From NCBI RefSeq assembly GCF_019097595.1, contig NC_080727.1:11259001-11323000 (forward strand): a stretch of DNA of 64,000 bases, written 5' to 3'. Below the pieces are notes generated by a model. It saw only the letters and a list, made by a program, of their open reading frames with translations. It ran no database searches and was not told the origin of the DNA. The position numbers and the translations under genes were made by a program. Position 1 is the first letter of the stretch. Every line of letters begins with the position of its first letter. The DNA is from Hemibagrus wyckioides. Taxonomy: Eukaryota > Chordata > Actinopteri > Siluriformes > Bagridae. Below, one piece after another: positions 1-63,489 of the stretch.

Positions 1-1400
1 CTGGTCAAGATGAAGTCACAGAATTTTTCGCTGGATAGCAGGAGTTTCCACTGTGGTCGTTCCCTGATATTTAAAGGAAAGGGTAGGTCTAGCACAACAG
101 GTGCATGGTCTGATATAACTATAGCTGAGTAGTCAATTTGCTTAACCATTGAAATAAGTAGGCTATCTATAAAGAAATAATCTAACCTGGAAAAGGAATG
201 GTGGACATGGGAGTAAAAAGAGTTTAAAACTGCTTAATTGATGGGTTAAGGAATCTCCATGGGTCCACACAACCATTCTGCTGCAGAAATGTAGAGAAAG
301 CCTTAGCCGTATCTGAAGTGCTGCTACTAACTGTAGATCTGTCGAGCAAGGGGTCAATGGCACAATTTAAGTCTCCCGAAAGTATCAGATGGTGAGTATT
401 AAGCTTGGGAATTAATGAAAAAAGCTTGTTTGCATATTGGTCATCATCCCAATTGGGTGTATAAACATTTACTATAACAACTAGTGGTTGAAAAAGAGAA
501 CCAGAGACTATAATAAAACTATTAGAATCACTAATTATGTCAGGTGGTGTAAACTGTATTCTCTTGTTAACCAAAATTGCCACACCCCTGGATCTGCTAT
601 TAAAGTTTGAATGAAAAATGTGACTGACCCATGATTTACGGATTCTATTGTGGTCTTCCGATCTGAGATTATACATCTTTTTGTGTATACCCATAAGGAC
701 CTAAGCTAAATTGTTAACCAGATCTTTACAATGTGTTTCTTGAAGAAATACTACAGTCAAACCTTGCTTAACGAGCACCTCCCATAACGAGTGATTCACA
801 TAACGAGCAAAACAAATTGAAAAAAAAATGACTCACTTAACGAGCGACGTTTCGCATAATGAGTGACGACAAGACAACGTGAGGTGGCTTCTCGGCTATC
901 AGTCTGTGATTAGCGCTCGTTCCACGTTACAAATGTGCACTACAAATTTATTTAATGATAATGCTGTGTCACATTTTCGCCAAATTTTTAAGCGTAGGCA
1001 AAACCAAATGTCTCTAGACAGCTTTTTAGTAAAAAAGGATGCTAAAGAAACTGCCAATAGTGCCAGTGCTTTTAAAAGATTTAAAGCTAGTGAGTCAGTC
1101 GAGACTGCAGCAAGTGAAGTAGAATCTCCCTTGGTGGAAGAGTCTCCTCCTTTCCCCCCAATAACCCTCCTCCCCTCCTCCTCCCCTCTGTCTCCCTCGT
1201 GCCAGGAGCTACCTTCTTCGTATGTTACAACCGGATTTATTTCTTTTTATTTTGTTGAATATTTATACTTTTTCAGGTTCATTTATATAAATAATTGTTA
1301 TGCTCGTTAAGCAAGGTTCCACTGTATATCTGGTTTAAAATGTTTAAGATGGGGAAAAAAAACCCTGACATTCCATGACAAAAACCTCACAGGATGGCTT
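1..1400 (-). pseudogene. L1 ORF2 endonuclease domain remnant
   Basis: AP-endonuclease-like domain in pieces: LSWNVR...KPDI right of the insertion, V-FLQETH (catalytic Glu) left of it, GVAILVNKRIQF, VNVYTPNWDDDQ, LSGDLNCAIDP and, near the window edge, ISDHAP (catalytic Asp-His). A stop after QETH and further breaks make it non-functional. Confidence 0.8.
754..1324 (+). mobile_element. Tigger/pogo-like non-autonomous DNA transposon (copy 1)
   Basis: 571 bp flanked by TA on both sides. The ends are inverted repeats: CAGTCAAACCTTGCTTAACG on the left and its near complement ending CTTGCTTAACGAGCA inverted on the right. The inside keeps a piece of transposase C-terminus (HFRQIFKRRQNQMSLDSFLV, about 970-1035). 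It sits inside the L1 endonuclease frame. Confidence 0.8.
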
Positions 1401-1879
1401 CCGTCATCTTTACCACCTATATTAACTATGTAATATAATAATCAATGGTATGCAGGGCATATTTGTGACAATGAACTGTAAGTGGGGAGGTCCGACAACA
1501 ACCAGCACAATGTGTAGTAACTAGAGTAAAATGCAAACCCTCCCTCCCAACACCCAAACCAAACATGAACATCAACAAAACAAAAGAACAACATACCCCA
1601 ACTGAAGATAATCGCAGATGTAGCAAAACAGTAAACTTCCGAAGTGTGCAAAATAACAAATATCAAAGTCCTATATAGTGTGGGTAAAGCTTCCGCCTAC
1701 CAAAAGTTAGGAACAAATTGTCACCTTTCGGAAATTTTATCCGGCTAGTAATAAGCATGGATTGGAGAATAAAAGGATACGCATTAGTCAAAGTCAGGTC
1801 CAAGTTCGTTTGAAGAGAACAGACAATATATCCGACCCGTAAGTGTAGAGAGATTAATTTCACCTTAATTATCACCTCA

Positions 1880-2727
1880 ATGAGAGGAAAATCGCTGGCT
1901 TCCTCTGGTTTGTCAAAGCAGAGCGTTTTCCCTTCGCGGAAGATGCGTAACCTTGCCGGGTACAGGAGGGCGAATTTGACTCCTTTCTCATAGAACTGTG
2001 ATTTCACGTCCTTAAATGCCGCTCGCTTTTTACCCAGCTCGGCACTAAAATCCTCATGAAAAAACACCCTGTGCCCACAAAAACACACCTACTTATTTTG
2101 TCTGCTAAATCAAAAGATATGGTTCTTGTCCTGAAAAAAATTAAAGTGCACCAAGAATACCCTGGGTCTGCTCTGACTGGCCTTAGCCTCGTAATTTAGC
2201 TTGGGCCCGATTCAGTGCGCTCATGAATAATGAGATGTCTCGCGAAAAAATCCTTTCCCAGTACTTACACAAAAAAATCTGTCATGAATTTAACTGGGTC
2301 TGATCCCTCAAGCTTTTCGGGAATGCCCACCACTCTCATATTGGATCTCCGTGAACGGTTCTCTAAATCATCTAGCTTCTCCTCTAGATACTCGTTTTCC
2401 TTCCATAGCGCGTCCACAGAGGCCTCAACGTTTACCAGCCTGTCACTATAATCACCGTCCTCTATCGCGCGAAGACGTGGGTCATGGTCTTCGTAGTGTG
2501 ATTTTACTTGTTCTAGAGTTGTGTTCACAGGTGACAGAGCATCTGCTAGTTCAGTTTTTAGAAGTGAGTGGACTACTTGTGCCATGTCCAATACGATTGC
2601 TGAACTAAGCCTTTCGAGGTCATCTGGTAGAGCAGGCGAATCCCTGGGGAGAGGCACGGGGTTGTCGGACTTGCCGGAGGCCTCGCCATCTCTATCTCCG
2701 TATTTTGCAGTTGCAGTCTAGATGCCA
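1880..2727 (-). pseudogene. L1 ORF1p remnant
   Basis: The minus strand has a coiled coil with ENEYLEEKLDDLENRSRRSN and RVVGIPEKLEG (RRM entry), then, after a frameshifted stretch, the C-terminal domain with FKDVKSQFYEKGVKFALLYP and GKTLCFDKPEEA. The order matches fish L1 ORF1p, an RNA-binding chaperone. At least two frameshifts separate the parts. Confidence 0.8.
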
Positions 2728-2760
2728 TAACGTTATTTAACTATGTTCCAATGTTGTTCA

Positions 2761-3328
2761 GAACACCAGCTAACTGATTTAAGGTAGAGTATATATCAGT
2801 TATACACTGTGAAATAATTAAAGTAGGTTGGGAGCCGAAAAAATAACACCTATTCACTCCATGCTTAAATCAGAAGTTCCAAGAACAAAATCAGTTTTGA
2901 CAAATTTTTGTATGTCCATCATACACTTTTTACTTAGTTGTGGATACATCTGAATACAAGAATGATCTCAGGAGCCAGGGATGGATGTTTTTAGTGCTTG
3001 GCCTGCTGCCTTTACAGAGATTTGTGAACATGTTAGTTCATTTGCTGAGATCTTTCAGTGGTGCCTATTTCTCAATTTTTCAGTTATTTGTTCAGACTTT
3101 TGTCATTTCTTGAATTTGCAGGTATTGATAAAGAAATTCAATATTTGATTTTATTCAAAACATATTTGGGCCAGTGACAAAAAAAATCCATTTCCATTAA
3201 TAATAGCATTGAAAAAATGTAATGCCCTGGGATAATGCAGATCACACTGTCAGTTCTAAATCTCTGGGAATGGTGACTCTGGTCAAAATACAAGAGAATT
3301 CATTGTGAACTGTCTTGCAACCTTTCAG
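2761..3328. other. jakmip2 intron, nothing recognised
   Basis: Unique-looking AT-rich sequence between the L1 5' end and the first exon in the window. Confidence 0.5.
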
Positions 3329-34558
<31,230 letters not shown>

Positions 34559-34927
34559 TGTCTATGACATCTGCTGCAGAGGTGAGTTGAAACACACAAG
34601 TTTGATTATTTCACACACTTCCCTAGTTCTTTTCAGCAGTTAAAAGTTAAAATTAGAAAGGATACTGTAGTTGTGTATGTACTGTGAAAATGTAAAAAAT
34701 ATACAGTATATAACAGAATTTCACTTTCATGGTAAACTAGTACATTAGTACACTACATATTACACATCATCAGATGATCATCTGTTTATTAGTTTTGTCT
34801 CAGCTGTCAGTTTAATATAGAGATACATTGTTGGTAAACACTTGTATGTTCTACTGCAATAATGAATGTTTTCTCCTACAAATACGCAGATAGTTTCATT
34901 TTCTTTTCTTTGTTTGTGTTTTTTCAG

Positions 34928-34987
34928 ATGCTGCAGCAACCTAAGAACTCTTGTGAGCAGCTGCAGTTTTCCACTTGTGAAGACTAG
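34928..34987 (+). CDS. jakmip2: candidate alternative last coding exon of jakmip2
   Basis: After the acceptor ttttcag, a phase-0 frame of 19 codons (MLQQPKNSCEQLQFSTCED) runs to TAG at 34985-34987. It fits directly onto the phase-0 end of the 32269-32334 exon and would replace the hydrophobic tail with a polar one. If instead the 34508 exon is spliced here, this is 3' UTR. The acceptor and phase are seen; isoform use is inferred. Confidence 0.5.
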   Translation: MLQQPKNSCEQLQFSTCED

Positions 34988-37260
34988 AACTGTACTACTG
35001 GCCATTTTCTCTTTACTGTTGTTGTGGGTGGGTGGGTGTTGGAAATGTAGTGCTTGTTTATATTAGCTGCAAAGAACTCGCCCTCCAAATAAGGAAGCTT
35101 TGGATTACCTGGCAAAATAACAAAACCTGAAATAACACAAACACTGTGTCAACAAATTGCAGGTAAACCAAACCAAGATGAGGAGGGTTATACTGTTTAT
35201 CTCTGCCATGCAGGGGATTTGCCATTCCACCTGCTTATTGCGTCTTTAACTCCAGAAACTTGGTCATTCATCATACTCTCAGTTAGAATACGTCCACTCA
35301 ATCATGTACGTCATTTTCTTCCCACCCACACAAACATATTTAAGAAAGCAATGGACACTGTTATTCACACTCATGAACACCCAGGAGTTTTGATGCATGA
35401 CTCAGGTCTTTGCTGTCTGGACTCCTAAGAACAGATTTGTCTCACACTGCCTGAAAAGGGGATGGCAAAAAGAAAGAGATCAAAAGACTGCATTCACTGC
35501 AAGCATGTTACTCAAGCCAATCAGTCTGGTTCCCCAGAAACCATTTCACTTCAGAATATTGGTGAAACTGAGCGAAATTCTAACTTACTGTGCCCATGTC
35601 CCCATATATATATATACCAATATTTCCCTTTTAATAATGAAAAGTGTATTGTTAAAAATGATCATTATCTATCACTTGGTATAATTTGTTGATATGTACA
35701 TTTGTTAGAATAGTTCTAGCTCTCCTCCCTCCCACTGTGAATACACCCTGTTCTCTACAGCTTGAGCAGTAGAATCTCTCAGCAATTTATAATTTATTGA
35801 TTGATTATTATAGTGACAGCTGCAAATGAAATGCAAAGACATTTTTCACTTTGCTTAATTTGTCCTAGATGTGCTGCCTCAGCAGTGGGCCCCCCAACCC
35901 CCACCCTACCCCTCCACAAGTAATGGGAACTTTTTTACTCTTTCAGGCAGGAATAGCCTTAGCATACAGGCAGAAGCTTCTTCATCTGATTTGTATGGAA
36001 TATAATGTTCCAGCTACCCTTGAAGTTTGTTTTAATGTGCTTGTAAAAATATCTCTGACCACTGGACACCTGTACTGGGATTAATTAAAGCCTAAATATC
36101 TCTTCAGCAGTGATGCAGCATCTCTTTTTCTTTTTCAGTTCCCCTTTTAATTGAGAATAATAGAACTTAGCATGTCTTTGTCTCAAAATCCTCTCTAAAG
36201 TGTTAGCAAACCATTAACCAGTTGTCAGACATCAGTGATGCAATCTTAGATTTCAAAAGCGAATGCTTGCAAAAGCGTGCCATGCAACATAATGTGACTT
36301 TCAAATAGTTCTACAAAAAATAGGAGAAAAGATTCCACTCAACACATTCACCTAACATGTTTAATTAAACATGTTAGGTGAATGTGTTGAGTGGAATCTT
36401 TTCTCCTATTTTTTCTCCTATTCTTTGACTGCAAATGATTTAAATGGATGAATCAGATTTATTAGGAATAATGATGTAGCATTTTATCTTTAAATATAAT
36501 ATTTTACAGTTTCTACACAGGACGGGCATACTGACCTTTTCAAGCATCAATCATGCTAGATACAAATGTCAAAATGGTTCATCAAAACAAAAAGACAAAT
36601 AGAATTAGAGTATTTTTTTTTGTGATTTCTGACAAAAAATTGGGGTTAAAAATTTGTTATATTGCTGAAAGTTCAATCAACACTTAAGTCCTCTTAGCAG
36701 ATGCAGTCAGGTTTTGTCCTAAAATATCCAGGAACTTGATGTAATACAGTGGATATCAGGTACTTTCTACAGTCACGATTTTGCCAAAAATTCTGTTTTA
36801 TTACTTTAAAATATGGGTTGTTATGCAGGTGGCAGGGCTTGGTTCAAACAAGAACAACGTGAATACAAAATGATGATGTATGACAATTTCCTCATAAATG
36901 TCCTGTAAACATTTCATATACTCGCAGTGTGACAGACAGCATCATTAAAACTGCAGGCAAGGAAACTTCTGTACTAAAGTTTGTAACACCCTCCAACTTC
37001 CCCAAATGCTTATCATATTTGTCTTTGTTTTTGCAGTTATTTCTTCCAATTTAGAAAAGTATGAAATAAAAGAGGAAAAAACATTTCATGTCCAGAATAG
37101 TCTTTTATTGTTTTTTCCCTTAGAGGAATCATTGCCTTGGACAGACCTGGACATTGATTCATTATACATTAACCATATCTAACTGTAAAACTTATATATT
37201 GGTTTTGTAGTTTTCCACCAAAGTTTAGTTGAAAATCTTCAATAAGTATATTAATAAAGA
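34988..37260 (+). other. jakmip2: probable jakmip2 3' UTR and flank
   Basis: AT-rich sequence without a recognisable gene after the last jakmip2 stop. AATAAA hexamers occur at 37065-37070 and 37253-37258 and could end the transcript; neither is proven. A perfect 100-bp palindrome lies inside it. Confidence 0.35.
36315..36414. repeat. perfect 100-bp palindrome, no spacer
   Basis: Two 50-bp arms meet at 36364/36365 (TTTAATTAAA centre) with no mismatch; identity ends at a G/C mismatch on each side. Can form a cruciform in DNA or a long hairpin in RNA. May be an inverted duplication or an assembly artefact. Confidence 0.95.
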
Positions 37261-38194
37261 AATATGTAACAGACTCATATTCATACTTATACAGGCTGCA
37301 AAAAGGTGAATATTTAATACTACCATGTGTGTAATATTCTTTCAAGCAAGCACTTTATATTGAAAAGCTCTGTAAAGTGTAAATCTTAGGCTCTAATCTG
37401 GAACCATATATTAAGATGATCTTAATGAAGCCCTGGAAATCCAAATGAAACCCAGTAAGTTTCTAGAACATGAGAAATATTGGATAAATTCATTAAAACA
37501 ATAAGGCTTAGATAATGGCTTAGAGAATTAATTATTAGAGCCACAGTGAAATTTCCTGTTTCTTGTTAGTGCTGATTCCAAAACTTAAGCACATACACAT
37601 TTTTGATTAGACTAATTATCCCCACACACGCCACTTTACACTAATTTGCATAATATGAAAAATATACTAATAAAATATACTAATACTAATAAAAATATAC
37701 TATTATACTTTTATGAAGTAGTCCTAGAATTTTGGTAGTTTTGTCACATTTTAGTGTCAAAATACTCAGGAGTGTGTGAAGGTTAATAATTATTAAAATC
37801 ATGTTGAAATTTGTAAACGATATCACAGTGCAGAGAAGCTGGTTTACTCAGACAGCTGTACTTCATGAATGCCTGTACCGAATTACACAAAACATCAAAC
37901 CGGAACGTATAGCAAATGATTTTGAGGGTTATATGCAAAGTTTGTTGTATAAATATTGAAAAGTGGAGTGATAAAGCTGGGATTTCTAAAACATGACCAT
38001 CTTCAGCCAATCAGCTTTTAGCAGGCACCTAACATTGTGCAACTGTTGTGCTATTGTCACAAAACAATTATTATTAGAATGTTTATGGGTGGTCACTTTA
38101 TTGTTCTATGTACATTGGCAAGGTCTGGCCACTGAGGGCAATGTTTAAAACTGCTACCCTTTATTTTGCCTTTTGCCTTTTTGCCTTGCCATTG

Positions 38195-38275
38195 AATCCA
38201 GTTTTATATTTATAGTACTTTTAACAATAGACATTGTCACAAAGTAGCTTTACAAAAATACTACTAAAATGTATA
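38195..38275 (+). repeat. dispersed repeat tail family (copy B)
   Basis: TTTATATTTATAGTACTTTTAACAATAGACATTG and AAAGTAGCTTTACAAAAATA match copies A, C and D in this window. Confidence 0.6.
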
Positions 38276-38459
38276 CATAATGGAGCAGGCCAGAAACAAT
38301 GATGGCAAGGAAAAACCTCCTGAGGCGTTATAAGGTGGAAACCTTGAGAGAAGCCAGACTCACTAAGGCACCCTGAGACATAAAGCAGGTAGCCACTCCA
38401 CCATCAACAAACATGAGAGAAATCATAAGACTATGTTTGAGGCCTGCTCACAATTTTTT

Positions 38460-39010
38460 CAATAAATATGGGGCTTTGTAAAAGAAAGCTCTGCCCCAAG
38501 CTATAGCCTTCACTATTTGAGATACCAGCAAATAGCCTGCACCTGTTTATCAAAGTAGGCATGGCAATTAAAAAACAGACCAAATGTTCACTCAGGTACT
38601 GCAGCATAATACCATTCAGTGCTTTTTAGTCAGTAGTATTTTATAATCAAAATGAAATTTGATTGGGAGCCAGTGCAGTGTGCATAGAACAGGGGTGATG
38701 TGGACACGTGGTTCTAGTATAATTAGAATTATATTATTATAATATAATAAAAGACTGACACCTCCTCCCCTGCCAGTTAACTGAGGGTGATGTATATAAC
38801 AGTTTCCAGGAGGACTAGCTTCATTTAATGCTGCAAAACTCACTTGGTTTAATCCACATTTCTGTTAAACACAGTATATTAAACTCCTGATTATTAATAC
38901 TTTCATTAATAATAAGTGCTTTAGATGTAAGAGCTCTAATATTTAAGAGTCCTAGCTTCAGATCAGAGGTGCTGGCTGTGCATTGACTATGATCTCTTTT
39001 TAATTAGATT
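38460..39010 (-). mobile_element. LINE relic with endonuclease fused to RT end by deletion
   Basis: Minus strand gives LKLGLLNIRAL (about 38950), LCLTE-like, LNEASPPGNCYIHH and TGRGGGVSLL (about 38790-38830), then abruptly VLCTLHWLPIKFHFDYKILL (about 38640-38700), which belongs near the ORF2 C-terminus. The centre with the RT core is deleted. Confidence 0.65.
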
Positions 39011-39329
39011 ACTAAAACCAACTTTCTGAGTATTTCTACTTTTTTTGTAAACATAAAAAGGTCAGAGAACAGACACAGTCTCAATATTGTGAAACCTGAG
39101 GGACCACTCATTTAGCAGATGATTAGTTTAGCCTGTCTGCTCCCTGGCCTTGGCTTTGGATTATCACCAATAATCTAGGCCTGCTCTGAGATGTGCTATG
39201 CAGCAAGAAATGAGAGCACTTTCCTCAGTGGGCAGATACAGTCCTGCCCTGAAAGACCAGCCTTGCCCTCAAACGTACACCAAGTATTTTTGATTTATTT
39301 GATTTAATTTGTTTGTCTAGTGGCACCTG

Positions 39330-39545
39330 GACATCCAGCAAATCAGTGACCTTAACCTGCTGTAAGCTACAGTGCCATGCTGCATTGGATGGGACCAGAG
39401 TATATTATTACATCAGAACTAGCCTAATTTACACACCTCTACACTGTTATTCTTTGTAACCTATGACTGATGAAGACATATCTCACTATGTGAAACACTA
39501 CCTTTGAAAACCTATGCTTGCCTCTAAGACTCTAAGATTACTTGT
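39330..39545 (+). repeat. dispersed repeat, pair with 24540-24835
   Basis: Shares AAACCTATGCTTGCCT and CTAAGATTAC with the 24.7-kb copy. Class unknown. Confidence 0.5.
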
Positions 39546-40518
39546 CTGGCATCTCAGTTTACACCTAACTAGTGCTGCTAGTGCCCCTAAAAGCCTAGCT
39601 AATTTAATGTACTAAAAGATAGAGTCTCCTATATCCAGAGCTTTTTCAGGTTTCTAAGTGGGTGCTTCATTGAGGGGAGCAAACCAGTTGGACATGTGCA
39701 GTAAAAAGAAGTGGTGCCTCCTCTGGGTCAACCTTAGTGTAAGCTTTAGCTTTGTTATTATACCATTAAAAACTCAATGATTTGCTGTGCTCTAATGCCA
39801 AATTTTGAAGGGATACACATGGTAAGCAACAGTATTTACATGGCCTGTGGCATTAATGCAATGCTTGATTGGTATTAATGGGCACAAAGTGTGCAAGAAA
39901 CATTCCTCACACCATTACACCACCTCCACCAGCCTGAACTGTTGACACAGGGCAGGTAGTATCCATGGATTCATGCTATTGGCACCAAATTCTCTCTGTG
40001 TGCCTTGGCAAAAAAACAAAAAACAAACAAACAAAAAAAAAACATCAGATCTGGCTGTGTTTTACTTCAACTGTCCAGTTTTAGTGACCCTCTCCCCACT
40101 GCAGCCTGAACTTTTCTGTCATGGGCTGGCAAATGTTGATGAGTGGAACCTGATGAGTGGAACCTAATGAAAGAGTTCTCCAAGGGCTTTCCCCAGTCAG
40201 TGTTTTCTTTTTTGTTTATTGGATTGTTTAATTATATGCAGTCTAAAACTAAACCCAACTAAGTAGCAAATGAAACTGAAGGTATCAATATATACTTTGA
40301 TTCAGACCAAGCAAACAAATGTGTTTTTGAGCATGTTAACCTGTTCAACTGTGTTCAACTTGTTCATTATTTGGATTTGTTGCCAGGGTAAATTCTGATG
40401 TTTTACCACCACCTTTGTGTTAAAGCTTAAAAATCTGTTTTAAGATTCTGACCAATGACTTCTGGGAGTAATTGTACATTCCATAAAAAACATTGAATTG
40501 TTGAACAGTTTGAAACAT

Positions 40519-40539
40519 GTATATATTTATGTATATATT

Positions 40540-40598
<59 letters not shown>
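40519..40598 (+). repeat. (TA)n microsatellite
   Basis: TA run with ATTTATG interruptions at the left. Confidence 0.9.
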
Positions 40599-40600
<2 letters not shown>

Positions 40601-41038
40601 CACAGGAACAGTTTAGTTGATTCTTAGAGATTCGTAAGGAAGATTTGTAAGGAGTGCATGACAGGAAGCTCTGTTTTGGAGGATCTATAGCTGTTACTTG
40701 TGCATCTTCAGCCATTATTGCTTCTAGTTGTATGATTTGGTGTATTAAGTGTTGATTACTGGTAATAAAAACAGCCTATGAAACGCATATGTTAGCTCAC
40801 GTTACTGGAAACATAAAAACGACTGAGTAAATACTAAAGGTAAACAATATTGTTTTTTTGTTGTTGCTGTGGTTGTTTCTGTTTGTTTGATTTTTACTTA
40901 TTAAGTTATAACACATTTATAACCATATTTTTGGAAATTAATTATTTTCCTTAGTATTGATATTCCTATATAATGTCATCATATTGTGGACCTTTGAATA
41001 AAATGTTGAGAAAGGTTTACAGTGGACTAAATGAAGAG

Positions 41039-41230
41039 TGTGGCAGTTGGTAGCATTGTTGTCTCTCAGCTCCAGGGTTCCAGGTTTGATCCTGAACTTG
41101 AGTTTCTGTGTGTGAGGAGTTTCTATGCTTGTTCTCCCTATGACTGCATGGGTATTTCCTCCCACTTTAATTGGCTGCATGGTGAAAGACTGGCATCCCA
41201 TTCAGAATACACACACTGGTGTCCATGCAC
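41039..41230 (+). repeat. tRNA-derived SINE-like element
   Basis: GTGGCAGTTGGTAGCATTGT resembles a polymerase III A box and GGTTCCAGGTTTGATCCTG a B box, followed by the fish SINE body (GGAGTTTCTATGCTTGTTCT, TGGGTATTTCCTCCCACTTT). Diverged, probably inactive. Confidence 0.55.
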
Positions 41231-41326
41231 ACAACTTTACATTTACCTGATCTGTACTGTGCATTTCACTACATCACATTTTGTGTGGTCACCTGGCACA
41301 TGTCCCCTTTATGATTTGCACAACAC

Positions 41327-41328
<2 letters not shown>

Positions 41329-41360
<32 letters not shown>
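41329..41360 (+). repeat. (ATT)n microsatellite
   Basis: About nine ATT units followed by ATATATA. Confidence 0.85.
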
Positions 41361-42334
41361 GAATATTATTTCTAAACTCTTGCATGTGGAAGGTCCCCAA
41401 CCTTTTTTTGTCATATACAAAAGTACAACAAATCCAAGCTACAAATTAATCCTAAATAAGGACAGCATTCCAGATACAGAGTAAATATAAAATACATACA
41501 TACATGTATGATAAGGAGTATGATGTATTTTGAAATGTCACATTCTAGGTTATAATTTTGTGAAATGCACACATGCATATTACAAATCAGGGGCCAGGCA
41601 TTACAAATGTTTAAGGGGGTAAAAAAAATGTCTGGATGCTTGTAATCAAGAACTGGTAGATTTATTAAACAGAACGATAGAAGTGAAGACCTAATGGAAT
41701 GGAGGATAAAATTCCCTGATGCAATTAGAACAAGTTAATAAAAATAGCTGCTGTCAGAAGCATGGCAGAATGCAGTGTATTAACAATAACAAGTATTCAC
41801 TATTCAGTCTTATCCACAGCCATTTACAGAAGGACTTAACAATTTACCCAAACTAGGATAGACATGCAGGCCCCTTAAACGGAATAATTATCTGTATTAT
41901 TAGTCAATAATATCGATATGCGTCTTGAAGGTCTTTTAAATAAAAAAATCTTTTAAATTCCGCGTCGTGGTACTCCATGATTTAGCGGCGTTATAATACG
42001 TTCATATTAGGATATTAAGGAACTAAGCGCATTTGTGTGTCTCCCTCGTATGATTCCGTTAAAGGGAATGGAACACACTTTAGTGTCGGTCTGAAATCGT
42101 CCAAACGACTAAAAGCCCACTGTCACCGAGTCAGCCCGTGACTCCTGTCCAGCCCTGCGCTGACCTCTCTGTGTGACAGCGGCTGCGTGTCGAGTGCTGC
42201 AGGGCTGAACACAAGTTTCAGCCAGAAACGCTGGATATCTGGGTAGGTACCAGACCAAAACCTCATTTAACGTGCATGTTTCCACATGGTTTGGCACCAG
42301 CAGCCTTCGTTGAAGAACAAACTTTTAAAGCTTT

Positions 42335-42551
42335 ACACACACACGCGCGCGCGCGCGCGCTCGTCACGTGGTTTACAGCCAAAAATATCAGCCAATCAGA
42401 GCAGGGAGCTGCGGACGACGGCGTTAAGCAGCTCGTGTGACTAATGCTCGTCATATGACTAGGCCACAAATGGAGTCGTTTACAAGGAATTGAATGTGTT
42501 TCAGGAATTAATCATAAAACGAGGGTTTCCAAGTGAAATAGCAGGTCGAAT
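42335..42551 (+). promoter_or_regulatory. fnip1: fnip1 proximal promoter and 5' UTR
   Basis: CpG-rich stretch just before the fnip1 start. It holds an alternating AC/GC run (42335-42360, Z-DNA prone), GTCACGTG at 42363-42370 (E-box of the CLEAR type bound by TFEB/TFE3/MITF) and an NF-Y CCAAT box (42392-42396). There is no TATA box. The transcription start is probably between about 42410 and 42480, which is a guess from spacing. FLCN-FNIP regulates TFEB/TFE3, so an E-box here would fit feedback. Confidence 0.6.
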
Positions 42552-62680
<20,129 letters not shown>

Positions 62681-63489
62681 GTATGTATAGGTCACAGTTT
62701 ACTTAGTCACACACAAAACTGAATGTAAATGTTTCGCATATGATGGGTGTAAGGTTTAGAAAAATCTAGTGGTAAATTTCAAATAAAGGGAGAATGAAAT
62801 GTAGAATCCTGCTGAACACTCAAGCCATTAGTGTACTCAAAAGGAACTTGTACATCCTCTTAAGGCATTCAGCACTGCTAGCAGGCATCGAGCCAATGTC
62901 ATGAAACTGCAGTGTTGGGAAGTCTGTAGTTTTAACACAGGATAAAGTGTTTTGTCCGCTTGTAAGCATGCATCAAGAGCACCACTTAATCAATCATAAA
63001 CATTTGTTAACAAGAACTGTGTTGTCAGTTATGATGCTTATACTCACTCACTATACCCAAACAGCATGTAATCAGAGTCCTCAGACAGGTAGCTCCAACT
63101 GCAGGATTATTAAATAAAAACTATTGATTAAACTGAATATAAATATTTTAAGCCTGTGTTGGAATGTCTACACATTATGAATTCTACTGCGATGGATCTT
63201 ACTATCAAACAGATGTTACTCATGATTACATGAATTCATAAAAAATTTAAAAGGTTAAAATGTTGTTGAGGATGGTTTTTGTGTGTGGTCATTCATAGGA
63301 TATGGAGTACAAAATGCTGTTTCTCATGAATCATACGTCAGAATGAGATGATGTTTAGTGTACTGCATCATTGTATAATTGGATTTCTAGTTATTGGATT
63401 ACTTAAAAACATAGCTGCCATCAGCCAATCAGCTTTATTATTTTTATTTAGAAAATTAAATATGTAGCTGCAGCATGCTATATAAGCCT

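Larger units (their letters stand above)
1..2760 (-). mobile_element. L1-type LINE, 5' half, antisense in jakmip2 intron
   Basis: Reading the minus strand gives L1 ORF1 (start near 2727, coiled coil, RRM motif and C-terminal domain) and then the ORF2 endonuclease with LSWNVR (about 1370), KPDIV/FLQETH split by an insertion, SGDLNCAIDPLLDR (about 340) and a final SDHAPV (about 100). The reverse transcriptase would lie left of the window. Frameshifts and stops show it is dead. A Tigger-like element (754-1324) is nested in it. Confidence 0.85.

Noticed and set aside
879..1310. 143-codon plus-strand open frame as a host gene
   Set aside because: It lies wholly inside a Tigger-like element with TA flanks; only a transposase C-terminal remnant is recognisable.
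41039..41230. Functional tRNA gene
   Set aside because: Box-like motifs are present, but there is no cloverleaf and the body is that of a fish SINE.
42109..42469. Minus-strand open frames as a divergent gene at the fnip1 promoter
   Set aside because: CpG-rich sequence gives few stops; no motif, no start context or splice pattern was seen.
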